DNA of 54,020 nt, taken from Chromobacterium piscinae (lineage in GTDB: Bacteria; Pseudomonadota; Gammaproteobacteria; Burkholderiales; Chromobacteriaceae). The notes under the pieces were generated by a model. The model saw only the letters and a program-made list of their open reading frames with translations, did no database searches and was not told where the DNA came from. The position numbers were made by a program, and so were the translations under genes. Positions 36,036 to 45,173 of this stretch are shown piece by piece. The DNA is taken from contig NZ_JAJOHV010000021.1 in NCBI RefSeq assembly GCF_021129175.1, forward strand, positions 1-54,020, in the 5' to 3' direction. How positions within the stretch are numbered: the stretch's first letter is position 1; each line of letters opens with the position of its first letter.

Positions 36036-37313
36036 TCAGGTTTTCTGCGGTTCGGGGTCGTCGCCCCACGGCGCCACTTTGACCAGCAGCATCATCCCGG
36101 GCAGCGCCAGCGCCGTGCACAGGAAGAAGAACGAGGTCCAGCCCACCGAGTCGACGATGTAGCCGGTGGCGGCGTTGGCCAGCGTGCGGGGCACCGCCGC
36201 CAGGCTGGTGAACAGCGCGAACTGGGTGGCGGTGTAGGCCGGGTGGGTGCTGCGGGCGATGAAGGCGACGAAGGCCGCGGTGCCGAGGCCGACGCCCAGC
36301 GCCTCAAAGGCGATCACCACCGCGAGCATGGACAGCTCCGTCGCGCCGACGCTGCCGAAGCGTCCGTAGCTGGACAGCCAGGCGAAGCCCAGAATCGATA
36401 CCACCTGCACCACGCCGAAGGCCCACAGCGCGCGGTTGATGCCCAGCTTGATCATCCACAGGCCGCCCAGCAGGCCGCCTATCACCGCCGGCCATAGCGC
36501 CGCGTGCTTGGCCACCAGGCCGATCTGCGACTTGGCGTAACCCATGTCGAGATAGAATGGCGTCGCCAGCGAGGTGGCCATGCTGTCGCCCAGCTTGTAC
36601 AGGAAGATGAAGCCCAGTATCCACAGCGCGCCCTGCCAGCCCTGGCGGGTGAGGAATTCGTGGAAGGGCTCCACCACCGCTTCGCGCAGCGTTTTCGGGC
36701 TGCCAGGAGCCTGGGCGGGCTCTTTCACCATCAGCGTCATCAGCGCGCCGGGCAGCATGAACAGCGCGGTGACCACGAACACGCTGCCCCAGTCCAGGTG
36801 GTCGGCCAGGATCAGCGACAGCGAGCCAGGCACCAGGCCGGCCAACCGGTAGGCGTTGATGTGCACAGTGTTGCCCAGACCCAGCTGGACGTCGCTGAGG
36901 ATCTCGCGGCGGAAGGCGTCCAGCACGATGTCCTGGCTGGCGGAGAAGAAAGCTACCGCTAGCGCCAGCCCGGCGATGCTCCAGATGTCCTGCCTTGGAT
37001 CGAACAGTCCCAGCAGCGCCAGGCTGCCCAGCAGCGCCAGCTGGGTGGCCAGCATCCAGCCGCGGCGGCGACCCAACAGCGGCAGCGCGTAGCGGTCCAG
37101 CAGCGGCGACCACAGGAATTTCCAGGTGTAGGGCAGGCCGATCAGCGCGAACAGGCCGATGGATTTGAGATCGACGCCTTCGCTGCGCAGCCAGGCCGGC
37201 AACAGGTTGATCAGGGTGTATAGCGGCAGGCCGGAGGCGAAGCCGGTGAACACGCAGACGAGCATGGTGCGCGAGAACACGTCGCGCCGCCAGTTGATGG
37301 TGGCCAGGGTCAT
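36036..37313 (-). CDS. ampG: AmpG-like muropeptide permease
   Basis: The product has 425 residues with 12 or more membrane segments. AmpG traits include GFASGLPLYTL near residue 25, LPYTWKFLWSPLLDRY near 62 and ASQDIVLDAFRRE near 135. AmpG brings anhydro-muropeptides from the periplasm into the cytoplasm for recycling, which also feeds AmpR signalling in species with inducible beta-lactamase. It shares the acetyl-CoA transporter branch of the MFS. No recycling gene is adjacent. Confidence 0.9.
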   Translation of the reverse strand: MTLATINWRRDVFSRTMLVCVFTGFASGLPLYTLINLLPAWLRSEGVDLKSIGLFALIGLPYTWKFLWSPLLDRYALPLLGRRRGWMLATQLALLGSLALLGLFDPRQDIWSIAGLALAVAFFSASQDIVLDAFRREILSDVQLGLGNTVHINAYRLAGLVPGSLSLILADHLDWGSVFVVTALFMLPGALMTLMVKEPAQAPGSPKTLREAVVEPFHEFLTRQGWQGALWILGFIFLYKLGDSMATSLATPFYLDMGYAKSQIGLVAKHAALWPAVIGGLLGGLWMIKLGINRALWAFGVVQVVSILGFAWLSSYGRFGSVGATELSMLAVVIAFEALGVGLGTAAFVAFIARSTHPAYTATQFALFTSLAAVPRTLANAATGYIVDSVGWTSFFFLCTALALPGMMLLVKVAPWGDDPEPQKT

Positions 37314-37340
37314 GTGCTTGTTGTCGTGGTGGTGGACGGG

Positions 37341-37365
37341 CCGCCCGCGCGAGTGGCGCGGGCGG
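37341..37365. other. GC-rich stem-loop between the YqaE-like gene and ampG
   Basis: A 10-base-pair stem (37341-37350 and 37356-37365) with loop GAGTG lies in the 91-base gap 37314-37404. It has no T-run on the minus strand, so it is not a clear terminator. Confidence 0.45.
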
Positions 37366-37404
37366 ATGTCGGCGGAGGCGGACGCGGGGTCCGCCGGGGC
37401 GGGG

Positions 37405-37593
37405 TCAGCGCCGCAGCGCCTGCTCTATCTTTTGGTCGGTCTTGTACTGGCTGAGCGCGTACACCGACCACAGCGCGGCCGGCAGCCAGCCGATCAGCGT
37501 CAGTTGCAGGATCAGGCAGATCACGCCGGCGAAAGGCCGGCCTATGGTGAAAAACTGCAGCCAGGGCAGGAAAATGGCCAACAACAGGCGCAT
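37405..37593 (-). CDS. Pmp3/YqaE-family (UPF0057) small membrane protein
   Basis: The product has 62 residues with two hydrophobic helices (about 2-19 and 22-45). The Pmp3 pattern is partly kept: FLPWLQFFTIGRPFAGVI then LTLIGWLPAALWSVYAL. Relatives are stress-induced inner membrane peptides that affect membrane potential. It lies 25 bases after the metW stop on the same strand and may be co-transcribed with metX-metW, though a functional tie is not apparent. Confidence 0.75.
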   Translation of the reverse strand: MRLLLAIFLPWLQFFTIGRPFAGVICLILQLTLIGWLPAALWSVYALSQYKTDQKIEQALRR

Positions 37594-37618
37594 GCGTCTC
37601 TCCTTGTGCGAGGCGGAA

Positions 37619-38212
37619 TCAGTCGCGGGCCACCCGGTAAAACGCCAGGCTGCCGCGCAGGTTAGGCAGCAAGGATACCCGCTTGCCCTTGTCCATGACC
37701 ACCCTCTGCACCACTCGGATGCCGTTCTTGGCGCAGAGTTCCTCGAAGTCGCCCAGCATGCACCAGTGGATGTTGGGGGTGTCGTACCACTGGTAGGGGA
37801 TGGTGTCGGACACCGGCATGTGGCCCTTCAGGATCTGCAGCCGGTTCTGCCAGTAGCCGAAATTGGGGAAGGTGACGATGGCTTCGCGGCCGACGCGCAG
37901 CATCTCGTTGAGGATGGCCTCGGTGTGGCGCATCGCCTGGATGGTCTGCGACAGCACCACGTGGTCGAAGCGTTGGTCGCCGAACTCGCACAGGCCGGTT
38001 TCCAGGTCGCCCTGCACCGCGTTGACGCCGGCTGCGACGCAGCGCACCACGTTGGCGACGTCGAAGTCCACGCCGTAGCCTTGCACCTGTTTGCCATCTT
38101 GCAGCGCCGCCAATAGTTCGCCCTGGCCGCAGCCCAGGTCCAGCACCCGGCTGCTGGGCGATATCCAGTCGTAGATCATCCGCAGGTCGGGACGGAGAGT
38201 CAGTGGTTTCAT
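37619..38212 (-). CDS. metW: MetW, methionine biosynthesis protein
   Basis: The product has 197 residues from the ATG at 38212, overlapping the metX stop as ATGA. It is a class I methyltransferase fold with [17 protein letters not shown] near residue 21, YGVDFD near 48 and [13 protein letters not shown] near 82. In proteobacteria metW nearly always follows metX, and the pair makes the activated homoserine used for methionine. The exact role of MetW is partner or activator of MetX rather than a known methyltransferase. Confidence 0.93.
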   Translation of the reverse strand: MKPLTLRPDLRMIYDWISPSSRVLDLGCGQGELLAALQDGKQVQGYGVDFDVANVVRCVAAGVNAVQGDLETGLCEFGDQRFDHVVLSQTIQAMRHTEAILNEMLRVGREAIVTFPNFGYWQNRLQILKGHMPVSDTIPYQWYDTPNIHWCMLGDFEELCAKNGIRVVQRVVMDKGKRVSLLPNLRGSLAFYRVARD

Positions 38213-39351
38213 GCGTTCACCTCCTTGGCCACGCGGTCCAGGTAGGCGCGCATCAGGTCCACATACGGTTGGTCGGTCATCAGGAAGGCGTCGTGCCCAT
38301 GCGTCGATTCGATCTCGGCGTAGCTGACGCGCTTGCCGGCGGCGATCAGCGCCTTTACCGTCTCGCGCGAGCGCTCCGGCGAGAAGCGCCAGTCGCTGGT
38401 GAAGCTGGCCACCATGAATTGCGCCTGGGCCGGCTTCAATGCCGCAGCCAGATCGCCGCCGCAGTCCTTGGCCGGGTCGAAGTAATCGAGCGCCTTGGTC
38501 ATCAGCAGATAAGTGTTGGCGTCGAAGTAGTCGGAAAACTTGTCGCCCTGGTAGCGCAGATAGCTCTCGATCTCGAATTCCACGTCGTAGCCGAAGCGGT
38601 ATTCGCCGGAGCGCAGCATGCGGCCGAATTTCTCGCCCATGCCGTCGTCGGACAGATAGGTGATGTGGCCTAGCATCCGCGCCAGCCGGAGGCCGCGGCG
38701 GGGGATGGCGTTTTGCTGGTAGAAATCGCCGCCATGGAATTCCGGATCGGTGAGAATGGCTTGGCGCGCCACGTCGTTGAAGGCGATGTTCTGCGCCGAC
38801 AGCTTGGGAGCGGAGGCGATCACCAGCGCGTGGGCGACGCGCTGCGGGTAGGCGATGCTCCAGTGCAGCGCCTGCATGCCGCCCAGCGAGCCGCCGATCA
38901 CCGCCGCCCAGCGGTCTATGCCCAGCCGGTCGGCCAGCCGCGCCTGCGACGTCACCCAGTCCGGCACCGTCACCACCGGGAAGGCCGAGCCCCATGGCTG
39001 GCCGGTGGCCGGATTGACGCTGGAAGGGCCAGTGCTGCCGTGGCAGCCGCCCAGGTTGTTGACGCCGACCACGAAAAAACGTCGGGTGTCTATCGGCTTG
39101 CCGGGGCCTATCATATTGTCCCACCAGCCTAGCGCCTTGTCGTCGTCGCGGTAGCGTCCGGCGACGTGGTGGTGGCCGGACAGCGCGTGGCAGATCAGGA
39201 TGGCGTTACTCTTGTCGGCGTTGAGTTCGCCATAGGTTTCGAAGCGCAGCTGATAGCCGGGCAGCGCGGCGCCGCTGGCGAGCGGCAGGGGGGCATCGAA
39301 TGCGGCATCCTGGGCCGCGACGATGCCTACCGAACAGTTGGTGTCGGTCAT
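38209..39351 (-). CDS. metX: MetX, homoserine O-acyltransferase
   Basis: The product has 380 residues of the alpha/beta-hydrolase MetX family. The catalytic triad is visible: Ser in [13 protein letters not shown] near residue 151, Asp in FTSDWRFSP near 315 and His in STHGHDAF near 350. [14 protein letters not shown] is the family oxyanion region. It acylates homoserine with acetyl- or succinyl-CoA; many proteobacterial MetX enzymes use succinyl-CoA and the sequence cannot settle this by eye. It is first in the unit with metW. Confidence 0.95.
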   Translation of the reverse strand: MTDTNCSVGIVAAQDAAFDAPLPLASGAALPGYQLRFETYGELNADKSNAILICHALSGHHHVAGRYRDDDKALGWWDNMIGPGKPIDTRRFFVVGVNNLGGCHGSTGPSSVNPATGQPWGSAFPVVTVPDWVTSQARLADRLGIDRWAAVIGGSLGGMQALHWSIAYPQRVAHALVIASAPKLSAQNIAFNDVARQAILTDPEFHGGDFYQQNAIPRRGLRLARMLGHITYLSDDGMGEKFGRMLRSGEYRFGYDVEFEIESYLRYQGDKFSDYFDANTYLLMTKALDYFDPAKDCGGDLAAALKPAQAQFMVASFTSDWRFSPERSRETVKALIAAGKRVSYAEIESTHGHDAFLMTDQPYVDLMRAYLDRVAKEVNA

Positions 39352-39430
39352 TAGGGCCTCTTCTATTTGTCCGCGTCCGCCGCCCTCTGCCGGGGCTGGT
39401 CTGGATGCGGTCTCCTGCGGCTACCGGTCG

Positions 39431-39436
39431 ATTATA
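39431..39436 (-). promoter_or_regulatory. Candidate -10 element for metX
   Basis: A perfect TATAAT on the minus strand lies 80 bases before the metX start, with a TG two bases further upstream instead of one. No good -35 is present at 16-18 bases, so an activator may be needed. No methionine or SAM riboswitch fold was recognised in the leader. Confidence 0.4.
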
Positions 39437-39508
39437 TCCATAACATAAGCTTGCGCGGGAGTATGGCGCGCCGGGATAATCGGCCGGGTTTCCGCCACGG
39501 TCCCCATC

Positions 39509-39691
39509 ATGTTCGGACGTCTGTTCAAATTCTTCGCGCTGTGCCTGCTGGCCTGGGCGGTCGCCCGCTGGTTTCTCAAGCCCAGCCAGCGGCGCAACCT
39601 GCATGAGCTCATTTCCGCGCTGGCCATCGCGCTGTTGATCAGCGCCGGCCTGTTCTGCGTGCTGTACTGGCTGGGCTGGCGCAATATCTGA
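39509..39691 (+). CDS. Small membrane protein of unknown function
   Basis: The product has 60 residues with two hydrophobic helices (about 5-22 and 36-56) joined by a basic, polar loop KPSQRRNLHE. I do not recognise the family. It is divergent from metX and lies 76 bases before the radical SAM gene. TTGCGC (39451-39456) and GATAAT (39475-39480), 18 bases apart, form a possible promoter. The codon use matches neighbouring genes, and no longer frame competes, so it is probably real. Confidence 0.55.
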   Translation: MFGRLFKFFALCLLAWAVARWFLKPSQRRNLHELISALAIALLISAGLFCVLYWLGWRNI

Positions 39692-39767
39692 ATCAACCAG
39701 TCCTTGATCGCGCGCATTCAGCCGCCGCCGGCTCGGCGCTAGACTGCGGCCTTTTGTCTGCAGCGCG

Positions 39768-40685
39768 ATGGATCTCACCCGCCATATCCACACTTTCGGC
39801 CATTATCTGAAACGCCGCTTCGGCGAGACTGTGCACAAACTGTCGCTGGCCGGCGATTTCACCTGTCCCAACCGCGACGGCACGCTGGGGCGTGGCGGCT
39901 GCACCTTCTGCAATGTGCGCAGCTTCGGACGCGAGGCCGCCAGCCTGTCCATCGCCGCGCAGATCGCGCGGGAAAAGACCAAGACCGGCCGCGCCCGGCG
40001 TTATCTCGCCTATTTTCAGGCTTATACCAGCACCTATGCCGAGGTGGAGACGCTGCGCGCGCTGTACGACGAGGCGATGGCGGCGGCCGATGTGGCGGGC
40101 CTGTGCGTCGGCACCCGGCCAGATTGCGTGCCGGACGCCGCGCTGGACTTGCTGGCCTCGTACCAGGATGGCGGCGCCGAGGTATGGCTGGAGCTGGGGT
40201 TGCAGACCGCGCATGACCGCACCCAGACCTTGATCCGCCGCGGCCATGGGCTGGCCGACTATCGCGACGCCGTCGCCCGCGCCCATGCGCGCGGCCTCAA
40301 GGTGTGCGCGCATCTGATCGCCGGCCTGCCCGGAGAGAGCGCCGATGATGCGCATGAGACCCTGCGGACGGTGCTGGACATCGGCGTGGAGGGGGTGAAG
40401 CTGCACCCGCTGATGATAGTCCGCGGCAGCCGGATGGCGGCGCAATACCGGCGCGGCGAGATCGCGCCGATGAATCTGGACGCCTACGCCGAACTCGCCG
40501 CCGATCTGATCCGCCATACGCCGCCGGAGGTGGTTTATCACCGGATTTCCGCCACCGCCCAGGCGCCGACGCTGATCGCGCCGGATTGGTGCGGCCCGCG
40601 CTGGGCGGCCTTGCAGGCGATAGGCGAGCGATTGGCGCGGAACGGCGGGCAGGGGGGCGCGCTTGGCCGCGAATGGCGGCCTTAG
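39768..40685 (+). CDS. YhcC-like radical SAM protein (TIGR01212)
   Basis: The product has 305 residues. The N-terminal motif [19 protein letters not shown] carries the three cysteines of the 4Fe-4S cluster in the spacing typical of the YhcC branch. [15 protein letters not shown] and [10 protein letters not shown] are the SAM-binding beta-strand motifs. The C-terminal third is shared with the same family. The substrate is not known; tRNA modification or cofactor-related roles are proposed for related Elp3-like enzymes. Confidence 0.88.
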   Translation: MDLTRHIHTFGHYLKRRFGETVHKLSLAGDFTCPNRDGTLGRGGCTFCNVRSFGREAASLSIAAQIAREKTKTGRARRYLAYFQAYTSTYAEVETLRALYDEAMAAADVAGLCVGTRPDCVPDAALDLLASYQDGGAEVWLELGLQTAHDRTQTLIRRGHGLADYRDAVARAHARGLKVCAHLIAGLPGESADDAHETLRTVLDIGVEGVKLHPLMIVRGSRMAAQYRRGEIAPMNLDAYAELAADLIRHTPPEVVYHRISATAQAPTLIAPDWCGPRWAALQAIGERLARNGGQGGALGREWRP

Positions 40686-40833
40686 CATCGCGCGCGTCTG
40701 GCGCCGGCAGGCCTTGGCTCAGGTATTTTGCGAGGTTTTGTTAGCGCGGCTTGGCCGGACAAAACTGTTTACATGCGCTACTGTCAGAATCCGGAGGATT
40801 GTTCGACCAAATGGAAACGACAGGAGAGCCGCC

Positions 40834-41751
40834 ATGCTGATCAGGAAACCCGCCGACCATTTGCCGTCGGACATCACCAGCGAATCGGTGTATTTCAATC
40901 GCCGCCAATTCATGGCCGGCGCCGCCGGCCTGCTGCTGTCGGCGGAGACATTGGCCGGCCTGGCCGCCAAGAAGAGCCCGCTGTCTCAGCTGGCCGGCAA
41001 CGACAAGCTCAACAGCCTGAAAGACATCACCAGCTACAACAATTTCTACGAGTTCGGCACCGACAAGTCCGATCCGGCGGAGAACGCGCACACGTTGCGC
41101 ACCCGGCCGTGGAGCGTGCTGGTGGACGGCGAGGTGGCCAAGCCGCGCCGCTTCTCCATCGAGGAGTTGCTGAAGTTTCCGCTGGAAGAGCGCGTCTACC
41201 GGCTGCGCTGCGTCGAAGGCTGGAGCATGGTCATTCCCTGGGTGGGCTTTCCGCTCGCCAGCCTGATCAAGCAGATGAATCCCACCTCGCGCGCCAAGTA
41301 CGTGTCGTTCGAGACGCTGCAGCGGCCGAGCGAGATGCCGGGCCAGCGCCAGGCGGTGCTGGACTGGCCGTACCGCGAGGGCTTGCGCATCGACGAGGCG
41401 ATGCATCCGCTGGCCATCCTCGCCGTCGGCCTGTACGGCAATGCGCTGCCCAATCAGAACGGCGCGCCGATCCGGCTGGTGGTGCCGTGGAAATATGGCT
41501 TCAAGAGCATCAAGTCCGTCGTGCGCATCCGGCTGCAGGAAACGATGCCGGCCACCAGCTGGAATATGGCCAACGCCCATGAGTACGGCTTCTATTCCAA
41601 TGTGAATCCGGATGTCGACCACCCGCGCTGGAGCCAGGCTTCCGAGCGCCGCATCGGCGAATTCTTCAAGCGCAAAACATTGCCTTTCAACGGCTACGCC
41701 GAGCAGGTGGCCGGCCTGTACCGCGGCATGGATCTGAGGAAGAACTTTTGA
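40834..41751 (+). CDS. msrP: MsrP, periplasmic methionine sulfoxide reductase, molybdenum subunit
   Basis: The product has 305 residues from the ATG at 40834; AGGAGAG precedes it. A Tat signal is visible, [17 protein letters not shown], so the folded molybdo-protein is exported. The Mo-pterin ligand cysteine lies in [14 protein letters not shown]. Family motifs [14 protein letters not shown] and [12 protein letters not shown] follow. MsrP (YedY) repairs oxidised methionines in periplasmic proteins, taking electrons from MsrQ, whose gene follows in a TGATG junction. Confidence 0.95.
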   Translation: MLIRKPADHLPSDITSESVYFNRRQFMAGAAGLLLSAETLAGLAAKKSPLSQLAGNDKLNSLKDITSYNNFYEFGTDKSDPAENAHTLRTRPWSVLVDGEVAKPRRFSIEELLKFPLEERVYRLRCVEGWSMVIPWVGFPLASLIKQMNPTSRAKYVSFETLQRPSEMPGQRQAVLDWPYREGLRIDEAMHPLAILAVGLYGNALPNQNGAPIRLVVPWKYGFKSIKSVVRIRLQETMPATSWNMANAHEYGFYSNVNPDVDHPRWSQASERRIGEFFKRKTLPFNGYAEQVAGLYRGMDLRKNF

Positions 41752-42368
41752 TGACGACGCTGCGCATGAAACTGCCCGCCTCCGCGGCCGACCGCCGCCT
41801 CGCCGCCGGCAAGGTCCTGCTGTTCATCGCCTGCCTGTTGCCGCTCATGCGTGCGGCGTGGATCGTGCTGATGGGGGAGGCGGTGAATCCGGTGGAGTTC
41901 ATCACCCGCTCCACCGGCACCTGGACGCTGGTGTGGCTGCTGGCCACGCTGGCGATGACGCCGCTGCGCCGCCTCACCGGCCAGGCCTGGCCGCTGAAAT
42001 GCCGGCGCATGCTGGGCCTGTTCGCCTTTTTCTACGCCAGCCTGCATTTCACCACCTATGTTTGGCTGGACCAGTTCTTCGACTGGCATCACATCCTGAA
42101 GGACATCGCCAAGCGGCCGTTCATCACCGTCGGCTTCGCCGCCATCGTGCTGATGTCGCCGCTGGCGCTGACTTCCACCCAGGGCTGGATGCGGCGCCTG
42201 AAGCGCAACTGGGGCAAGCTGCACCGGCTGGTCTACCCGGTGGCCATCCTGGCGGTCACTCATTACTGGTGGCTGGTGAAGAAGGACATCACCCAGCCGC
42301 TGATCTACGCCGCCGCGCTGGCCGTGCTGTTGGGGCTGCGGTTGTGGTGGCGCGCGCGCAAGGCTTGA
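41751..42368 (+). CDS. msrQ: MsrQ, haem membrane subunit of methionine sulfoxide reductase
   Basis: The product has 205 residues from the ATG at 41751, which shares the last base of the msrP stop; a TTG one codon earlier is less likely. Five or six membrane helices are predicted, with histidines for b-type haem in FYASLHFTTYVW and LAVTHYWWLV and in the loop KLHRLVYP. It belongs to the ferric-reductase-like YedZ family and passes quinone or flavin electrons to MsrP. Confidence 0.94.
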   Translation: MTTLRMKLPASAADRRLAAGKVLLFIACLLPLMRAAWIVLMGEAVNPVEFITRSTGTWTLVWLLATLAMTPLRRLTGQAWPLKCRRMLGLFAFFYASLHFTTYVWLDQFFDWHHILKDIAKRPFITVGFAAIVLMSPLALTSTQGWMRRLKRNWGKLHRLVYPVAILAVTHYWWLVKKDITQPLIYAAALAVLLGLRLWWRARKA

Positions 42369-42433
42369 TCCCGCCGCTTGGCAAGGGGGCGGCTGGGTTT
42401 TAAAGTGTGGCGTTTCGCATCGGAAAGAACGTC

Positions 42434-42913
42434 ATGTCCAGCAAGGCCCCCGTCACCCAGGCCGTCCGCGTGCTGCGCGAGCACAAGGTCGATTACACCG
42501 AACACCTGTACAAGTACGAGGACAAGGGCGGCACCACGGTGTCGGCGCGCGAGCTGGGCGTCGACGAGCACTGCGTGGTGAAGACGCTGATCATGGAGGA
42601 TGAGAACAAGCGTCCGCTGATCGTGCTGATGCACGGCGACTGCGAGGTGGGAACCGGCATGCTGGCCAAGCAGATCGGCGCCAAGAAGATCCATCCCTGC
42701 GATCCCAAGACCGCCGACAAGCACAGCGGTTACCAGGTGGGCGGCACCAGCCCCTTCGGCACCCGCCACCCGATGCCGGTGTATATGGAGGCAGGCATCG
42801 CCGAACTCGATACCATCTACATCAACGGCGGCAAGCGCGGCTTCCTGATCGGCGTCAGCCCGCGCGACGTGATCCGCGTGCTGAACCCTACCCTGGTCAA
42901 CGCGGCGGCGTAG
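42434..42913 (+). CDS. ybaK: YbaK/EbsC-family Cys-tRNA(Pro) deacylase
   Basis: The product has 159 residues from the ATG at 42434, the exact length of E. coli YbaK; GGAAAGA precedes it, and an ATG 9 codons upstream is rejected. The conserved lysine lies in VVKTLIME, and GYQVGGTSPFGTR and GGKRGFLIGVSP are family motifs. It clears cysteine mischarged on tRNA-Pro. Its last 17 bases overlap, tail to tail, the end of the solute-binding gene on the other strand. Confidence 0.93.
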   Translation: MSSKAPVTQAVRVLREHKVDYTEHLYKYEDKGGTTVSARELGVDEHCVVKTLIMEDENKRPLIVLMHGDCEVGTGMLAKQIGAKKIHPCDPKTADKHSGYQVGGTSPFGTRHPMPVYMEAGIAELDTIYINGGKRGFLIGVSPRDVIRVLNPTLVNAAA

Positions 42914-43661
42914 CCTCGGGGAAGTGGCGCTGGTAGATCGCCTTCAGGCTGCCGTCCTTCTCCATCTGCGCCAGCGCCCGACCGAAGTCCTCGCGTATTT
43001 TCGCCGCCTGCGGATAGCTGCGGGAGAACATCAGCGCCAGCGCCGTTTCTTTGTCCAGTGGGGTTGATATGTAGCTAAACTCTTTCTCGCGCCCCGGGAA
43101 AACGTGGTGGATCTGGTAGAGTCCGCGCTCCAGCACCATGGGCACCAAGTCGAGATGCCCCAGGTAGAGCTGCCGCAGCGCGTTGGTCTCGTCGCTGGTC
43201 ATCAGCGTGTTGAGTCGGTGCCGCTGGAACAGCGGCAGATACCAGTAGCCCAGTTGTATGGCGATGCGATAGCTTCGCAACTCATCCAGCGACTGGAACT
43301 GTTGCGGTGGGTTCGGCAGGTGGGGTTTGTGATAGAACAGGTAGCTGGTGGAGTGCATCAGCGGAACGGAAAAGTCGAAGTCCTTTTCCCGCTCGGGCGT
43401 CGGGCGGTAGGGGAAGGCGGCGGCGGCCTTGCCGGATTTGGTCAGCAGCTCTGTTTGCGGCCAGCTCTGGAAGGACATGCGGGCCTGGTAGCCGGCGCGG
43501 CGGAAGGCCTCGCGGACGATCTCGGCGAACACGCCCTGTTCCGGGAGTTGCTGGGATACGTAGGGCGGCCACTCCCCGGTGGCCAGGTCCACTGTTTGCT
43601 CGGCAGCTTGGGCGCGGCAGGCTAAGGACAAGGCGATAGCGGATAGCAGCAGACGCCACAT
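42897..43661 (-). CDS. Periplasmic solute-binding-like protein (SBP family 3)
   Basis: The product has 254 residues from the ATG at 43661, with AGGAAAAG before it; a longer start lacks a signal peptide. The signal is cleaved near CRAQAAEQ. LATGEWPPYVSQQLPEQGVFAEIV is the family 3 opening (abbreviated). The ligand cleft pattern is kept only partly. No permease or ATPase gene is next to it, so it may be an orphan sensor or binding protein. It is 60 bases after ftrD on the same strand, past a stem-loop. The ligand is unknown. Confidence 0.8.
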   Translation of the reverse strand: MWRLLLSAIALSLACRAQAAEQTVDLATGEWPPYVSQQLPEQGVFAEIVREAFRRAGYQARMSFQSWPQTELLTKSGKAAAAFPYRPTPEREKDFDFSVPLMHSTSYLFYHKPHLPNPPQQFQSLDELRSYRIAIQLGYWYLPLFQRHRLNTLMTSDETNALRQLYLGHLDLVPMVLERGLYQIHHVFPGREKEFSYISTPLDKETALALMFSRSYPQAAKIREDFGRALAQMEKDGSLKAIYQRHFPEATPPR

Positions 43662-43674
43662 GGCTTTTCCTAGC

Positions 43675-43711
43675 GGGGGGACACTGTAGTTATCGCACAG
43701 TGTCATCCCCC
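43675..43711. other. Stem-loop between ftrD and the solute-binding gene
   Basis: An 8-base-pair stem (43680-43687 and 43697-43704) with a 9-base loop is extended, past a 2-base bulge, by five G:C pairs (43675-43679 with 43707-43711). It begins 11 bases after the ftrD stop. No T-run follows on the minus strand, so it may be a weak terminator or an RNA-stability element. Confidence 0.5.
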
Positions 43712-43721
43712 TACCAAGGTT

Positions 43722-45173
43722 TTACCACCACCAGAACATGAAGCCCCAGGCGCAGTCCACCAACGCCAGCGCGCCGCAGAACGGCAGTAGCGCGGTCCAG
43801 CGGCGCAGGCCGCCATTCCAGCGCGACAGGATGCCGAACGCCAGGCGCAGCGCCCACAGATTAGCCCCCGCCAGCAGGGCCAGGCGCGCGTCGTTGACCC
43901 AGTGCATGCCGAAGCCTTCGGTTTTCAGCAGCGTCACCGTCAGCGCCGACAGGCCGAGGAACACGCCGCAGCCGGCCAGCGGGATCAGCGCCTGCGCCAG
44001 GTGGTGCAGTCGTTGGGTTCGCCAGCGGCCGGACGCGATCACCGCCAGCGCCAGCGAGATTAGGATGCCGGTGCCGAGCACCAGCGCGGTGGCGGCGACG
44101 TAGGCGATCAGCGACGCGCCGTCCAGCCAGGAGAACACGTCGTTGTGCTGCGGGTAATGGGTGAGCAGCCACCACGGCGCCTCGGTGTCCAGCGGCCACA
44201 TGATGTCGCGGTCCACCAGCCATTCCGCCGCGGCCTGTTTCAGCGCGACGAACCAGGGGCTCATGGTCCAGTGGAAGGCACCCATCGCCACGCCGAGCAG
44301 GCCGTAGACGATCAGCGCGGTCTGCCAGCCGTCGGCTTCCTTCTCCGCCACGCGCACCACCTCGTCGCTGGACGAGCGCAGGCTCAGTTCGATCGCGCCG
44401 CGGTGGTCGCTGCAGCGGCCGCACATATGGCAGCCGCTGCCGCCCTGCATATGCCGCAGCGGCTGCAGCGGCGCGCAGTCGACGGCCGGCGTTCGTTCAT
44501 GCGAGGCTTTCCAGGCGGCCTCGTCGACGCGGTAGTACAGCGGCGCCAGCTTGGACAAGAGGCCGAACACGCCGTTGACCGGGCACAGGTGGCGGCACCA
44601 GGCGCGCTTGCCGCGGGTGTAGATGAAACCGACGGCGATGGCGGCCACGGTGGAGCCGCCCAGCACCAAGAGCGCGGCTTTCGGGTATTGGTAGACGCTG
44701 ACCAGCTGGCCGTAGACAGTGGTGAGGACGAAGGCGACGAAAGGCCAGCCGCCCCAGCGCATCCAGCGTGGAATCGGCTTGCCCATGCCCTTGCGCGCCG
44801 CCCATTCAGACAAGGCGCCCTCCGGGCACAGCACGCCGCACCACAGCCGGCCGAACAGCACCATCGACAGCAGCACGAACGGCCACCAGATGCCCCAAAA
44901 CACGAACTGGGCGAAGATGGTCAGGTTGTCCCACATCCGCGCGGTGTCTTCAGGTAAGGACAGGCAGGCGGGGATGATCAGCAGGAAAGCGTAGACCAGC
45001 ACCACCGCCCATTGCAGCTTGCGCAGCAGGGCGGCGTGGTCGCGCAGCCAGGCGCCCGCGAGCGCCAGCATGCCGCGCGGCTGCCGCTCAGGGCTACAGG
45101 AGCCGCCGCCTGACGGGGCGGCGACGATGGGAATCACCCGTTGCGGCGGGCGCTGGGCGCGGCCGGATTTCAT
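43722..45173 (-). CDS. ftrD: FtrD-like polyferredoxin membrane protein
   Basis: The product has 483 residues from the ATG at 45173, overlapping the ftrC stop as ATGA. Membrane helices alternate with NapH-type iron-sulfur motifs: GRLWCGVLCPEGALSEW, RAWCRHLCPVNGVFG (both CxxxCP) and GCHMCGRCSD. In Bordetella and Burkholderia FtrABCD, FtrD is thought to take electrons from the periplasmic oxidation step or recycle them while FtrC imports iron. It is the last gene of the four. Confidence 0.88.
   Translation of the reverse strand: MKSGRAQRPPQRVIPIVAAPSGGGSCSPERQPRGMLALAGAWLRDHAALLRKLQWAVVLVYAFLLIIPACLSLPEDTARMWDNLTIFAQFVFWGIWWPFVLLSMVLFGRLWCGVLCPEGALSEWAARKGMGKPIPRWMRWGGWPFVAFVLTTVYGQLVSVYQYPKAALLVLGGSTVAAIAVGFIYTRGKRAWCRHLCPVNGVFGLLSKLAPLYYRVDEAAWKASHERTPAVDCAPLQPLRHMQGGSGCHMCGRCSDHRGAIELSLRSSSDEVVRVAEKEADGWQTALIVYGLLGVAMGAFHWTMSPWFVALKQAAAEWLVDRDIMWPLDTEAPWWLLTHYPQHNDVFSWLDGASLIAYVAATALVLGTGILISLALAVIASGRWRTQRLHHLAQALIPLAGCGVFLGLSALTVTLLKTEGFGMHWVNDARLALLAGANLWALRLAFGILSRWNGGLRRWTALLPFCGALALVDCAWGFMFWWW

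Noticed and set aside
39352-39430. Possible SAM or SAH riboswitch in the metX leader
   Set aside because: I could not find the conserved helices or core of any known methionine-related riboswitch.
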